A DNA stretch of 8,243 bases. Source: Synechococcus sp. PL34863bin_39. Its GTDB lineage: Bacteria > Cyanobacteriota > Cyanobacteriia > PCC-6307 > Cyanobiaceae. Position numbers and translations under genes: made by a program. The stretch lies in NCBI GenBank assembly GCA_011523155.1, contig WTHL01000003.1, forward strand, positions 1 to 8,243. The letters run 5' to 3'. The notes beneath the pieces are model-generated. The model was not told the origin of the DNA. It did no database searches and saw only the letters and a program-made list of their open reading frames with translations. Below are positions 1 through 6,411 of this stretch, piece after piece; positions within the stretch are counted from its first letter, which is position 1, and every line of letters begins with the position of its first letter.

Positions 1-148
1 CACCCGTACTCACCAGCAGCGCCACGCTCAGCAAGCCGGTGAGTTCCGGTGCCAGAGCCCCCGTGATGAACAGCACAACGGCGAGCGCCAGAACCGCCAG
101 GGTGATCAAGGCCTGAGGGTGCTGAAGCGCCGCACTCAGTTCGGCCAT
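1..148 (-). CDS. N-terminus of a probable SLC13/DASS-family permease (partial, runs off left edge)
   Basis: Only the first 49 codons are visible, read leftwards from an ATG at 146-148. The peptide starts MAELSAALQHPQ and continues into an almost unbroken hydrophobic stretch (about residues 13-33, then again from about 38). The motif ITGALAPELTGLLSVALLV resembles the opening of SLC13/DASS transporters, which move sodium with sulfate or dicarboxylates across the inner membrane. The start lies inside the 3' end of hflX (13-bp overlap), so the two are probably co-transcribed and translationally coupled. No clear Shine-Dalgarno sequence precedes the ATG. The family call rests on a short fragment and on my recollection that such a transporter gene often follows hflX in marine picocyanobacteria. 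Another multi-span permease remains possible. That it is a membrane protein is much surer than the substrate class. Confidence 0.6.
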   Translation of the reverse strand, partial: MAELSAALQHPQALITLAVLALAVVLFITGALAPELTGLLSVALLVSTG

Positions 149-1932
149 GGAGGGGCTTGCTCATGCGATGTCGGCGTGGCCACCGTAAGGGGAACCGTTT
201 CCGCTGTCTGGTCATCACCGGTCTGATCGCCACCGGTTGGGTCGTCACGGTGTCGAGGCCCTGCTGACCGGTCGGATGCTGGCCAGAAATGCTCCTCCAG
301 GCGGCGCTTGAGGCCCTGCAGGCCTGTGCCATCGGTCGCCGATAGAAAAATCGCGTCGCGCTCCTGTTCGGCCATGGCATCAATGGCCTGGGCCGGACAG
401 CGGTCGATCTGGTTGGCGAGGATCAACTGTGGTTTGGCGCAGCCCAGGCCCTCCAGCAACCGCCGCACCGCCTGGAGCTGCGCTGACCAGTCGGGATCTG
501 CCAGGTCGACCACCAGCAGAAGCAGGTCGGCATCCAGCGCTTCCTCCAGCGTGGCTCGAAAGGCCTCCACCAATGCATCCGGAAGGTCCCGGATGAATCC
601 AACCGTGTCGGTGATCAGCAGTTCCCTCGCCGCGGCGGCGGGTTGGGGCAGGGTGAGTCGCCGCGTTGTCGGGTCCAGGGTGGCGAAGAGCTTGTTCTCA
701 GCCAGCACCTTGTTGGGCTTTCCCTTCAGGCAGAGGGCATTCAGAAGTGACGACTTGCCTGCGTTCGTATAGCCGACAAGGGCGATGCGGTGCAGGCCTT
801 CCCTTCGATCGCGCAGGCGGGCGCGATGGTCCTCAAGCTGACGCGTGGCCCGGCGCAGGGCCTCGATCCGACGACTGATCGCACGGCGGTCTTTTTCAAG
901 CTGGGTTTCACCTGGGCCACGGGTGCCGATCCCTCCCCCTTGCCGGGAGAGGCTGCGACCACGGCCCAGCAGGCGCGGAAGTCGGTAGCGCAGCTGGGCC
1001 AGTTCCACCTGGATCCGGCCGGCAGCACTGGCGGCACGCTGGGCGAAAATGTCGAGAATCAACTCACTGCGGTCCATCACCGGGCAGTCGAGCCAGCGTT
1101 CGAGGTTGCGGGCCTGCACCGGCGAAAGTTCGCGGTCCGTGATCACGAGCGACGCCCGGTGACGGCGCACCTCGAGTGCGGCTTCCTGCAGTTTTCCCGT
1201 CCCCCAGAGCGTCTGGGGGTTGGCGGCTGACTGCTTCTGATGGCACACCATCACCGGATGCCCTCCTGCGCTGCGCACCAGGCCCTCCAGTTCCGCCAGG
1301 TCACGTTCGTCTCTGGCGGGGTCAGAGCCGAGCAGCGTGAGCAGCAACACCCGTTCCTCGCCTGGCCGCGCCGGCGCGGGTTCGGCGTCGGGTGTGATGG
1401 TGTCCTGAACAGCCGGAAGGTCATCGCTGCAGAGCGGCTGGAGCCGGTCGGGACCGACGCGGCTCCAGCCCAGGGCGGCGGTTGGGTCAGGTCGCCATGC
1501 GCCAGCGGCCCACTGACCGCCTGCGTCGGCTCGGCAGGGGTAGCGCAGCCAGCTGGCGGGATCGATGTCGAGAGCCACCACGGCCTCCCGAGCATCGGGC
1601 GTCAGCGACTGATCGCTGGGCCCTTTCAGGCAGCTGATCAGCCTCCACTTCGCTTGCTCCGCTGAGCGCCTGCGGGCACCGTTGGGCATGTGGGAGAGCA
1701 ACTGACGTGATTCCGTCAACGGCCCAAGCCAGATCAATCGGCAGAGGCCTCGCCCGTCCACGAGCAGGTGCAGGGGTTGCTCCAGGTCAATGACGAGCTC
1801 CGCAAGGCGTTCGAGTGCCAGCAGATCAGCGCCGGACCTCTGGGGATGGCGGCGATGACCGAGACGCTCGGCGTGGCGCAGTTGTGAAGGACGCAGACCT
1901 TTGGTGCGTCCCGCCAGATGGGTTTGTTTCAA
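136..1932 (-). CDS. hflX: GTPase HflX (ribosome-associated, cyanobacterial long form)
   Basis: 598 residues. HflX binds the 50S subunit and in other bacteria splits stalled ribosomes after stress. The order is a roughly 190-residue N-terminal extension of unknown role, the HflX N-terminal domain (about 193-330), the signature linker TRGPGETQLE (337-346), a basic coiled-coil-like helix (about 346-380), then the G domain. G-domain motifs are G1 GYTNAGKS (387-394), G3 DTVG (442-445), G4 NQID (507-510) and G5 SAT (531-533). G4 has Gln where most GTPases have Lys. A polar acidic tail of about 45 residues follows. The chosen start is TTG at 1930-1932, which overlaps the ndbB stop as TTGA; the next in-frame Met is at residue 82, inside the extension. 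The 4-bp overlap suggests translational coupling with ndbB. The family call is very secure; the exact start is less so. Confidence 0.95.
   Translation of the reverse strand: MKQTHLAGRTKGLRPSQLRHAERLGHRRHPQRSGADLLALERLAELVIDLEQPLHLLVDGRGLCRLIWLGPLTESRQLLSHMPNGARRRSAEQAKWRLISCLKGPSDQSLTPDAREAVVALDIDPASWLRYPCRADAGGQWAAGAWRPDPTAALGWSRVGPDRLQPLCSDDLPAVQDTITPDAEPAPARPGEERVLLLTLLGSDPARDERDLAELEGLVRSAGGHPVMVCHQKQSAANPQTLWGTGKLQEAALEVRRHRASLVITDRELSPVQARNLERWLDCPVMDRSELILDIFAQRAASAAGRIQVELAQLRYRLPRLLGRGRSLSRQGGGIGTRGPGETQLEKDRRAISRRIEALRRATRQLEDHRARLRDRREGLHRIALVGYTNAGKSSLLNALCLKGKPNKVLAENKLFATLDPTTRRLTLPQPAAAARELLITDTVGFIRDLPDALVEAFRATLEEALDADLLLLVVDLADPDWSAQLQAVRRLLEGLGCAKPQLILANQIDRCPAQAIDAMAEQERDAIFLSATDGTGLQGLKRRLEEHFWPASDRSAGPRHRDDPTGGDQTGDDQTAETVPLTVATPTSHEQAPPWPN
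206..250. repeat. Three imperfect 15-bp tandem repeats in the hflX 3' end
   Basis: Three adjacent 15-mers lie at 206-220 (gtctggtcatcaccg), 221-235 (gtctgatcgccaccg) and 236-250 (gttgggtcgtcacgg). The first two differ at two or three positions and the third is more diverged. The period is a multiple of three, so the repeats keep frame. They encode the acidic run DDPTGGDQTGDDQT in the HflX C-terminal tail, about residues 563-576. This looks like local duplication in an unconstrained tail, not a regulatory element. Confidence 0.6.
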
Positions 1933-3149
1933 GGACTCAGCAGCCAGGCTCCGGCGGATCGCAATCCCAGAGAGAGTCTGGGTTGACGGGCCAGATAAGT
2001 GACCCGTCTGAGATTGAAGGCCAGGGGACCGGCGAGGGTGACTCCCATGCCGGTGAGCGTGGCCTGCCCGATCCCGAGGCTCAGCATTTCTCCCAGATCG
2101 TTGAACTGAAAGGACTGCGGTTCGCAGTTTTGTCGGATCGCCATCACGGTGTCGGCGGCGGCAGCGCCCTGTTGCATGGCTACCTGGGCGGTGCAGGGCC
2201 AGGGTTGTCTGGCTTCACCGGTGTCATTTCGGGTTGCGAGATCGCCGATCACGACGCAATGGGGCAGGTCTGTGCTGCGTAGGGCGTCATCCACGGGCAG
2301 CCGTCCACGGACCGTCCGGACCGACGGCACCAGGTTGGGCTGACGAGGGCTGCTGCCCGCTGTCCAGATCAGACCTTGATGCGCGATGGTGCGGACCTGC
2401 TCTGCTGCGCTGTCGCCTGCTGGGCTGATGCTGACGCTCGTCTCCGTCGTGGCCTGCACCCGGGAGTTCAGGTGGCAGTGAACCTTGCGACGTTCCAACG
2501 CAGCCTCCGCCTGCTCGCGATTGAAGGCGCGGGCCATCGGCAGGATGCGATCGCCCTGTTCGATCAGGTGCAGCTGGATCCGTTCATCGGCGAGATCGGC
2601 GAGTTTGCAGGCCAGTTCCACCCCGGTGGGTCCGCCTCCCACAATCACCAGGGACGTGCTGCTGCCTGAGGCTGGCCTGGTCTGTTGGGCCTGCTTCAGG
2701 CACTGGCGCACAGCGCTGACATCCTCGAGACTGTGGAACTGAAGGGCGTGCTCGGCCACGCCTGGAACCCCGAAGTCATTCGGCCCCGATCCTGTGGACA
2801 GGATCAGCTGGCCATAGGCGATCGCATGACCGGAATCGGTGGTGACGGTCTTGTTCTGCCAGTCCACAGTGCAGGCTTTGTCCTGAATCAGAGCGATGCC
2901 GGAGCCATCGAGCAGGCCCTCGTAGCTTGGCGCCACCTCCCAGGGCTGCAGTTCCCCGCTGAGCAGTTCGTAGAGCAGGGGCAGGAACACAAACCGGGCC
3001 CGGGGCTCGATCAGCACGATCGGTGGCCTCGGTCGTGCCCTGCTCAATCGCAACGCTGCCGTCAGGCCGGCAAAGCCGCCACCGACGATCACCACCGGCA
3101 GGGTGGATGCCGCCTCAGAGCCGGTACCGGGGGCTGTCATCGACCGCAT
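1929..3149 (-). CDS. ndbB: NdbB/NDC1-type NAD(P)H:quinone oxidoreductase (probable demethylphylloquinone reductase)
   Basis: 406 residues, a two-dinucleotide-fold flavoprotein. The FAD-binding Rossmann motif is IVGGGFAGLTAA (21-32), the NAD(P)H-binding motif VIVGGGPTGVE (168-178), and the second FAD contact VVIGDLA (299-305), followed by AQVAMQQG (321-328). The stretches FVFLPLLYELLSGE (53-66) and FQFNDLGEMLSLG (347-359) match what I recall of plant NDC1 and Synechocystis NdbB better than respiratory NDH-2. That branch reduces the demethyl-naphthoquinone ring before the last methylation of phylloquinone, the photosystem I quinone. The enzyme is expected to sit at the membrane surface, and no transmembrane segment is evident. 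Start choice is ATG 3147-3149; ATG 3138-3140 is an alternative, and neither has a good Shine-Dalgarno. The gene diverges from cysH and is coupled to hflX downstream. The general family is secure; the substrate is inferred. Confidence 0.85.
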   Translation of the reverse strand: MRSMTAPGTGSEAASTLPVVIVGGGFAGLTAALRLSRARPRPPIVLIEPRARFVFLPLLYELLSGELQPWEVAPSYEGLLDGSGIALIQDKACTVDWQNKTVTTDSGHAIAYGQLILSTGSGPNDFGVPGVAEHALQFHSLEDVSAVRQCLKQAQQTRPASGSSTSLVIVGGGPTGVELACKLADLADERIQLHLIEQGDRILPMARAFNREQAEAALERRKVHCHLNSRVQATTETSVSISPAGDSAAEQVRTIAHQGLIWTAGSSPRQPNLVPSVRTVRGRLPVDDALRSTDLPHCVVIGDLATRNDTGEARQPWPCTAQVAMQQGAAAADTVMAIRQNCEPQSFQFNDLGEMLSLGIGQATLTGMGVTLAGPLAFNLRRVTYLARQPRLSLGLRSAGAWLLSP

Positions 3150-3164
3150 CAGGGATTGGATTTG

Positions 3165-3195
3165 ACCATAGGCATGTCGACCGGACAGCCGGCAA
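3165..3195 (-). promoter_or_regulatory. Weak candidate promoter for ndbB-hflX
   Basis: The 60-bp gap between divergent ndbB and cysH must hold signals for both. On the minus strand, TTGCCG (plus 3190-3195) and TATGGT (plus 3165-3170) are 19 bp apart and lie 15 bp or more upstream of the ndbB ATG. The spacer is longer than the usual 17 and the -10 match is partial. On the plus strand a TTGACC at 3162-3167 looks like a -35 box, but no acceptable -10 follows at normal distance. Confidence 0.2.
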
Positions 3196-3196
3196 T

Positions 3197-3200
3197 GGAG
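3197..3200 (+). promoter_or_regulatory. GGAG ribosome binding site deciding the cysH start
   Basis: GGAG lies 9 nt before the ATG at 3210. It overlaps the competing in-frame ATG at 3195, and neither that ATG nor the one at 3174 has a comparable site. This favours 3210 as the cysH start. Confidence 0.5.
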
Positions 3201-3209
3201 AATGGGCTG

Positions 3210-3965
3210 ATGACTGAAGGCCTCACCACCGCCAGCGCCGCAGCCGATTCAGGCGTGCTCGAATCCATGGCTCCTGTCGAGCGTCTCGATTGGGCCAGGC
3301 AGCGCTTCGGATCCGGTTTCGCCCTGACCACAAGCTTCGGGATTCAGTCCTCCGTTCTTCTGCACATGCTCAGCACCCTTGAAGGTGCGGAGTCTGTCCC
3401 GGTCATCTGGGTTGACACGGGTTATCTCCCCGGTGAGACCTATCGCTACGCCGCTGAGCTGTGCGATCGCTTCAGCCTCAATCTTCACGTTGCGCAGAGC
3501 GAGGTGTCTCCTGCGCGTATGGAAGCGCTCCATGGTCGTCTCTGGGAGACAGGGGACGTCGCCGATATGGAGACGTACCTCCAGATGCGCAAGGTTGCAC
3601 CGCTCGAGGCTGCGATGAACACCCTCGACGTGCGTTGCTGGGCCAGTGGCGTTCGTCGCGGTCAGACAGACCACCGCAGTGGCATGGGCTGGCTGGAACC
3701 GATCCGGGGTCGTCTGTCCCTGCGTCCCCTCCTGAGCTGGACGCCGAGAGACGTCTTTTATTACATGCAGGAGCATGACCTGCCCCAGCACCCCCTGTTC
3801 GATCAGGGTTATTCCACGGTGGGGGACTGGCATTCAAGTGCCCCTGATGGAGCGGAGCAATCCGGTCGTCAGACCCGCTTCGGAGGACTCAAGCAGGAAT
3901 GCGGCATTCACCTGCCCGGCGCTGATTCCGGTGATCTCTCAGGGGTGGCCGGCGACGGGATCTAG
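3210..3965 (+). CDS. cysH: Phosphoadenosine phosphosulfate (PAPS) reductase
   Basis: 251 residues from the ATG at 3210. CysH reduces PAPS to sulfite with thioredoxin as donor, the committed cytosolic step of assimilatory sulfate reduction. The fold is the ATP-pyrophosphatase type: the P-loop-like TTSFGIQSSVLLHM (40-53), VIWVDTGYLPGETY (65-78), MRKVAPLEAAM (126-136), and the C-terminal catalytic segment TRFGGLKQECGIH (222-234) with Cys231. The paired Cys-Cys motifs that hold a 4Fe-4S cluster in APS reductases are absent: the residues before RKV are LQM, and only the single ECGIH cysteine is present at the C-terminus. This places it with the cluster-free PAPS reductases of the E. coli kind. The open frame extends far upstream through antisense ndbB sequence, which is a shadow. 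In-frame ATGs at 3174 and 3195 are alternative starts. coaX begins 2 bp after the stop, so the two are probably one transcript. Confidence 0.95.
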   Translation: MTEGLTTASAAADSGVLESMAPVERLDWARQRFGSGFALTTSFGIQSSVLLHMLSTLEGAESVPVIWVDTGYLPGETYRYAAELCDRFSLNLHVAQSEVSPARMEALHGRLWETGDVADMETYLQMRKVAPLEAAMNTLDVRCWASGVRRGQTDHRSGMGWLEPIRGRLSLRPLLSWTPRDVFYYMQEHDLPQHPLFDQGYSTVGDWHSSAPDGAEQSGRQTRFGGLKQECGIHLPGADSGDLSGVAGDGI

Positions 3966-3967
3966 GC

Positions 3968-4657
3968 ATGCCTGCAGACCGCAGGTGTCTGTTGATCGGC
4001 AACACGCGGTGGCACTGGGCCGATCAGACGCCGTCGGGTTGGCGTTTTAAGCACACCCCACCGAACCCGACAGCACTGGCCTCCGCTGATCTGACGCTCT
4101 GGGCCGCGGTTGGCCCGGTGCCGACGCACCCTGTCCTGGACAGGACCCGTCGCCTCACCCTGGAGGATGTGCCCCTGAAGGGGATGCCTCCCTGGCTTGG
4201 TGTGGATCGGGCCCTGGCCGCATGGTCGGCGCTGAAGACATCGCCCGCGTGCGATCAAGCCGGTCTGCTGGTGGCCGATGCCGGCACGGTTCTGAGCCTG
4301 ACGCGTGTCAGCGCTGACGGACAGTTCATGGGGGGCCAGCTGGCGGCAGGCTTTGCGTTGCAGTTGCGAGCGATGAGTTCCGGCACGCGGAATCTGGCCA
4401 TGCCGGTTGACTCTGAACCGACATCGGTGCCGGCGTCGCACCAGCAATTTCCCCAGGCCACCGATGCGGCCATGCAGCGGGGCGTGTTGCAATCCCTGGT
4501 TGGTTTGCTGCTGGAGGCGCAGCGCGACTGTGCCTGGCCGCTCTGGCTGTGCGGAGGCGATGCACCCCGTCTGAGCTCGGCGTTGCGGCGACGGGGCTGC
4601 GATCTGGTGCTGGCCCCCGATCTGGTGATGCAGGGGCTTGTGAGCCTGCTCAGCTGA
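3968..4657 (+). CDS. coaX: Type III pantothenate kinase
   Basis: 229 residues. The enzyme phosphorylates pantothenate in the first step of CoA synthesis. Visible family motifs are GNTRWHWA near the N-terminus (11-18, the phosphate-binding GNT), GVDRALAAW (78-86, substrate contact), VADAGTVLSL (102-111, with the Asp104/Gly/Thr triad of the second phosphate-binding motif), GGQLAAGFALQLRAMSSGT (122-140) and LCGGDAP (194-200). In well-studied CoaX proteins the first motif reads Asp-x-Gly-Asn-Thr; here the position two before Gly is Leu9, so the usual Asp is missing. Length is a little below the typical 250 or so. The gene starts 2 bp after cysH, and its stop overlaps the bcp stop by 8 bp on the other strand. 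A phosphopantetheinyl transferase, which consumes CoA, is encoded about 500 bp further on. The family call is secure. Confidence 0.88.
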   Translation: MPADRRCLLIGNTRWHWADQTPSGWRFKHTPPNPTALASADLTLWAAVGPVPTHPVLDRTRRLTLEDVPLKGMPPWLGVDRALAAWSALKTSPACDQAGLLVADAGTVLSLTRVSADGQFMGGQLAAGFALQLRAMSSGTRNLAMPVDSEPTSVPASHQQFPQATDAAMQRGVLQSLVGLLLEAQRDCAWPLWLCGGDAPRLSSALRRRGCDLVLAPDLVMQGLVSLLS

Positions 4658-5117
4658 GCCCGAGGTCCGCAAGGATCTGGTCGGCCATGCTGTCGGCCTT
4701 CACCTTGCGATAAATCAGTTCCAGGTTGCCCTCGGGGTCGATCACGAAGGTGTGCCGCATCATGCCCATGTACTCACGGCCCATGAATTTCTTGAGGCCG
4801 TAGCTTTCGAAGCTGGCGGCCACAGGACAGGGCTCCTCATCCGTCAGGAGGGTGAAAGGAAGTTCCTGCTTGTTAATGAACTTCTGATGGGACGCTGCGT
4901 TGTCCTTGCTGATGCCAAGGACCGTGATGTCGTGCTCCTTGAAGGCGTCCCAGCGATCGCGGAAATTGCAGGCCTCCTTGGTGCAGCCCGGTGTCGCGTC
5001 CTTGGGATAGAAGTAGATCACCACACGCTTCCCTTTCAGGGACGACAACTGCACCGATGCTTCGTTCTGGTCCGGGAGAGTGAAATCAGGTGCTGGATCT
5101 CCGATCTGAAGCGGCAT
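4650..5117 (-). CDS. bcp: Peroxiredoxin Q / bacterioferritin comigratory protein
   Basis: 155 residues, a full-length thioredoxin-fold peroxidase that reduces hydrogen peroxide and organic peroxides using thioredoxin. The AhpC/TSA domain spans almost the whole protein: IGDPAPDFTLPDQ (5-17), VVIYFYPKDATPGCTKEAC (32-50), VLGISKDN (66-73) and RHTFVIDPEG (121-130). The peroxidatic cysteine is Cys45 in PGCT, and the resolving cysteine is Cys50 five residues later, the atypical 2-Cys PrxQ/BCP arrangement. The ATG at 5115-5117 begins right before the conserved domain (MPLQIGDPAPDF). The frame stays open to 5267, but that extension is antisense to the next gene and unlike the family. The gene converges with coaX (8-bp stop overlap) and diverges from the phosphopantetheinyl transferase across 53 bp, in which I see no clear promoter. 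Confidence 0.93.
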   Translation of the reverse strand: MPLQIGDPAPDFTLPDQNEASVQLSSLKGKRVVIYFYPKDATPGCTKEACNFRDRWDAFKEHDITVLGISKDNAASHQKFINKQELPFTLLTDEEPCPVAASFESYGLKKFMGREYMGMMRHTFVIDPEGNLELIYRKVKADSMADQILADLGLS

Positions 5118-5170
5118 GGCCAGGGACGGCAGGGGTGCGGCGCAGCGTACCCGCCCTCTGGCTTGTGCCG

Positions 5171-5797
5171 ATGTCACAGAGCGCTCCCCCACGGCAGCTG
5201 TCCACTGATGAGCAGGTCTGGATCTCAACCCTGACAGGCCGCCGTCGCGATCAGTACGCCTGGTCACGCCTGTGGTTGCGTCATCTGGTCGCTGATCTGC
5301 TCGGTGTTCCCGGTGCTGGGTTGCCCCTTTCAGCCCCTCCCGGGCGGCCGCCCCGGCTCGCGCCTGGCTGGGGTTGCGTCAGCCTCAGCCACTGCGTGGA
5401 TGCCCTGGTCGTGGCGTGGTCGCCATGGCCGATCGGTGTGGATGTGGAACGGTCGGACCGTTCACTTGCGGCGCAGGCCCTGGCCCGCCGCTTCTTCTGC
5501 CCATCCGAGCAGATCAACCTCGCCGGCCTTGAGAGTGAAGCCCTGCGCCAGGCCGTGCTGGGCCATTGGCTGCTCAAAGAGGCTGCCGTCAAATGGCAAC
5601 GGGGCACGCTCGCCCGGGACCTGGCTCATTGGTGCTGCAACCTCGAGCAAGGGGTGGTCACCCATCGCTGCACCGGTGATCAGGTGTGGGGTCAGCGATG
5701 GGACCTGAGGGGCTGGAGCCTGGCGTTGGTGGGGGCTCCTGCTGCGCTCGATGCAACGCCCAACCCGATGCAGGCTTCGATGCTCTGCCTAGCGTGA
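5171..5797 (+). CDS. Sfp-type 4'-phosphopantetheinyl transferase
   Basis: 208 residues from ATG 5171. Such enzymes move the phosphopantetheine arm of CoA onto a serine of carrier proteins; in cyanobacteria one Sfp-type enzyme commonly serves the fatty acid acyl carrier protein and any peptide or polyketide carrier domains. Motifs seen are an Arg-rich N-terminal segment GRRRDQYAWSR (23-33, CoA phosphate contacts by analogy), SLSHC (71-75), IGVDVE (88-93, magnesium-binding Asp91 and Glu93) and the signature WLLKEAAVKW (133-142, Glu137 and Lys141). The two-lobed length fits the Sfp/HetI class and not the 120-residue AcpS class. An in-frame GTG two codons upstream is an alternative start; neither has a visible Shine-Dalgarno. 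The gene diverges from bcp and is followed after 13 bp by the pilin-like gene. Confidence 0.9.
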   Translation: MSQSAPPRQLSTDEQVWISTLTGRRRDQYAWSRLWLRHLVADLLGVPGAGLPLSAPPGRPPRLAPGWGCVSLSHCVDALVVAWSPWPIGVDVERSDRSLAAQALARRFFCPSEQINLAGLESEALRQAVLGHWLLKEAAVKWQRGTLARDLAHWCCNLEQGVVTHRCTGDQVWGQRWDLRGWSLALVGAPAALDATPNPMQASMLCLA

Positions 5798-5810
5798 TGG
5801 TCATCTCCGG

Positions 5811-6329
5811 ATGGTTGGGCTGGTGGCTGGATCTCGCTCGTTTTCAGCGCCAACCCTGATTGCGGCCGCGGCCCTGGTGCCCCTCGGCCTCGCGGGTCTG
5901 CACCAGCCTGGGATCTCGTTCCCGTCCATCGGCAGGGCGGCATCGGTTGATGCACGCGCGATGGATGAGGCACTGGATCAGCAGGAAGCGGCCCTGGTGC
6001 AGCGCCAGGAGGCCGAACTTCTGCTCAGTCAGTTCATTCGCGCCCAGATGACCCGTCATTACTGGGGGCATTTCGCCCATTCGCTCACGGATCTGGGGAT
6101 CCTCAGCAGCAAGCGGCTCACGGCAACCGTTGTGTCGTCGCCTGCGGGCAGTGATCTCTGGCTCAGGCCAGAGCGTGGCAGTGAGGGTTACGCGGCGGCT
6201 GTGCGGCAGGCAGGCCCACGCGTCTCGCGCTGGCAGTGCCGCGGCCCTTTGCCCCCCCAGGGCGTCCAGCTCAGTCTTGACAATGGCTGCCCCGTTGGAT
6301 GGGAACAGATTGCGCTGCGCCGAGGATGA
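5811..6329 (+). CDS. Membrane-anchored or exported protein, pilin-like C-terminal domain, function unknown
   Basis: 172 residues with no family I can name firmly. Residues 13-31 form a hydrophobic segment (APTLIAAAALVPLGLAGL) after a short polar start with one Arg, suggesting a signal anchor. Then comes an alpha-helical, Glu/Gln-rich stretch (about 50-80: DEALDQQEAALVQRQEAELL). The following pattern, RAQMTRHYWGHFAHSLTDLGI (about 77-97), then GSEGYAAAV (123-131) and WQCRG (141-145) with a second cysteine at 160, resembles the globular part of cyanobacterial type IV pilin-like proteins: an amphipathic helix, a loop, and a C-terminal disulfide pair. The usual class III prepilin cleavage motif (Gly-Phe-Thr-Leu-x-Glu) is absent. 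Start ATG 5811 is 13 bp after the phosphopantetheinyl transferase stop, with only a weak ribosome site, so read-through transcription from that gene is likely. The gene itself is probable from its codon pattern and length; the pilin resemblance is an inference. Confidence 0.7.
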   Translation: MVGLVAGSRSFSAPTLIAAAALVPLGLAGLHQPGISFPSIGRAASVDARAMDEALDQQEAALVQRQEAELLLSQFIRAQMTRHYWGHFAHSLTDLGILSSKRLTATVVSSPAGSDLWLRPERGSEGYAAAVRQAGPRVSRWQCRGPLPPQGVQLSLDNGCPVGWEQIALRRG

Positions 6330-6411
6330 CAGGCATCGTTCGCCATGGTTGATGACTGATTGTTCAGGTTGTGAATGTTAGTTTCGACATCACAAATTGG
6401 ACGCGAGGTCG
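6330..6411 (+). promoter_or_regulatory. AT-rich intergenic stretch likely to hold signals for the DUF1400-like gene
   Basis: This 82-bp gap is the longest clean intergenic region in the window. Its core, 6361-6400, has 15 G/C of 40 bases, while the flanking genes are clearly GC-rich. It contains the inverted repeat listed separately. I cannot assign confident -35 and -10 boxes. A GAGGT at 6405-6409 sits only 2 nt before the ATG at 6412, which is unusually close for a Shine-Dalgarno. Confidence 0.35.
6369..6395. repeat. Inverted repeat TTGTGAaTGT / ACATCACAA (hairpin or operator)
   Basis: The left arm is 6369-6378 and the right arm 6387-6395, separated by the 8-nt loop tagtttcg. The arms pair over 9 bp with one unpaired A at 6375. 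No T-run follows on either strand, so it does not look like a classic intrinsic terminator. It ends 16 bp before the ATG at 6412, so it could fold in the mRNA leader or be a protein-binding dyad. Confidence 0.5.

Noticed and set aside
308..1665. Several plus-strand open frames opposite hflX
   Set aside because: High-GC shadow frames; the minus strand encodes a complete HflX with all its motifs.
2685..3209. Long in-frame extension upstream of cysH
   Set aside because: It is antisense to ndbB, has no domain character, and the GGAG at 3197-3200 points to the start at 3210.
5118..5267. Upstream extension of bcp to an ATG at 5267
   Set aside because: It overlaps the phosphopantetheinyl transferase on the other strand, and the peroxiredoxin domain begins directly at the ATG 5117.
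6369..6395. CRP or NtcA binding site at the inverted repeat
   Set aside because: The half-sites resemble TGTGA/TCACA, but the spacing is 14 or more bases rather than 6, and no GTA-N8-TAC is present.
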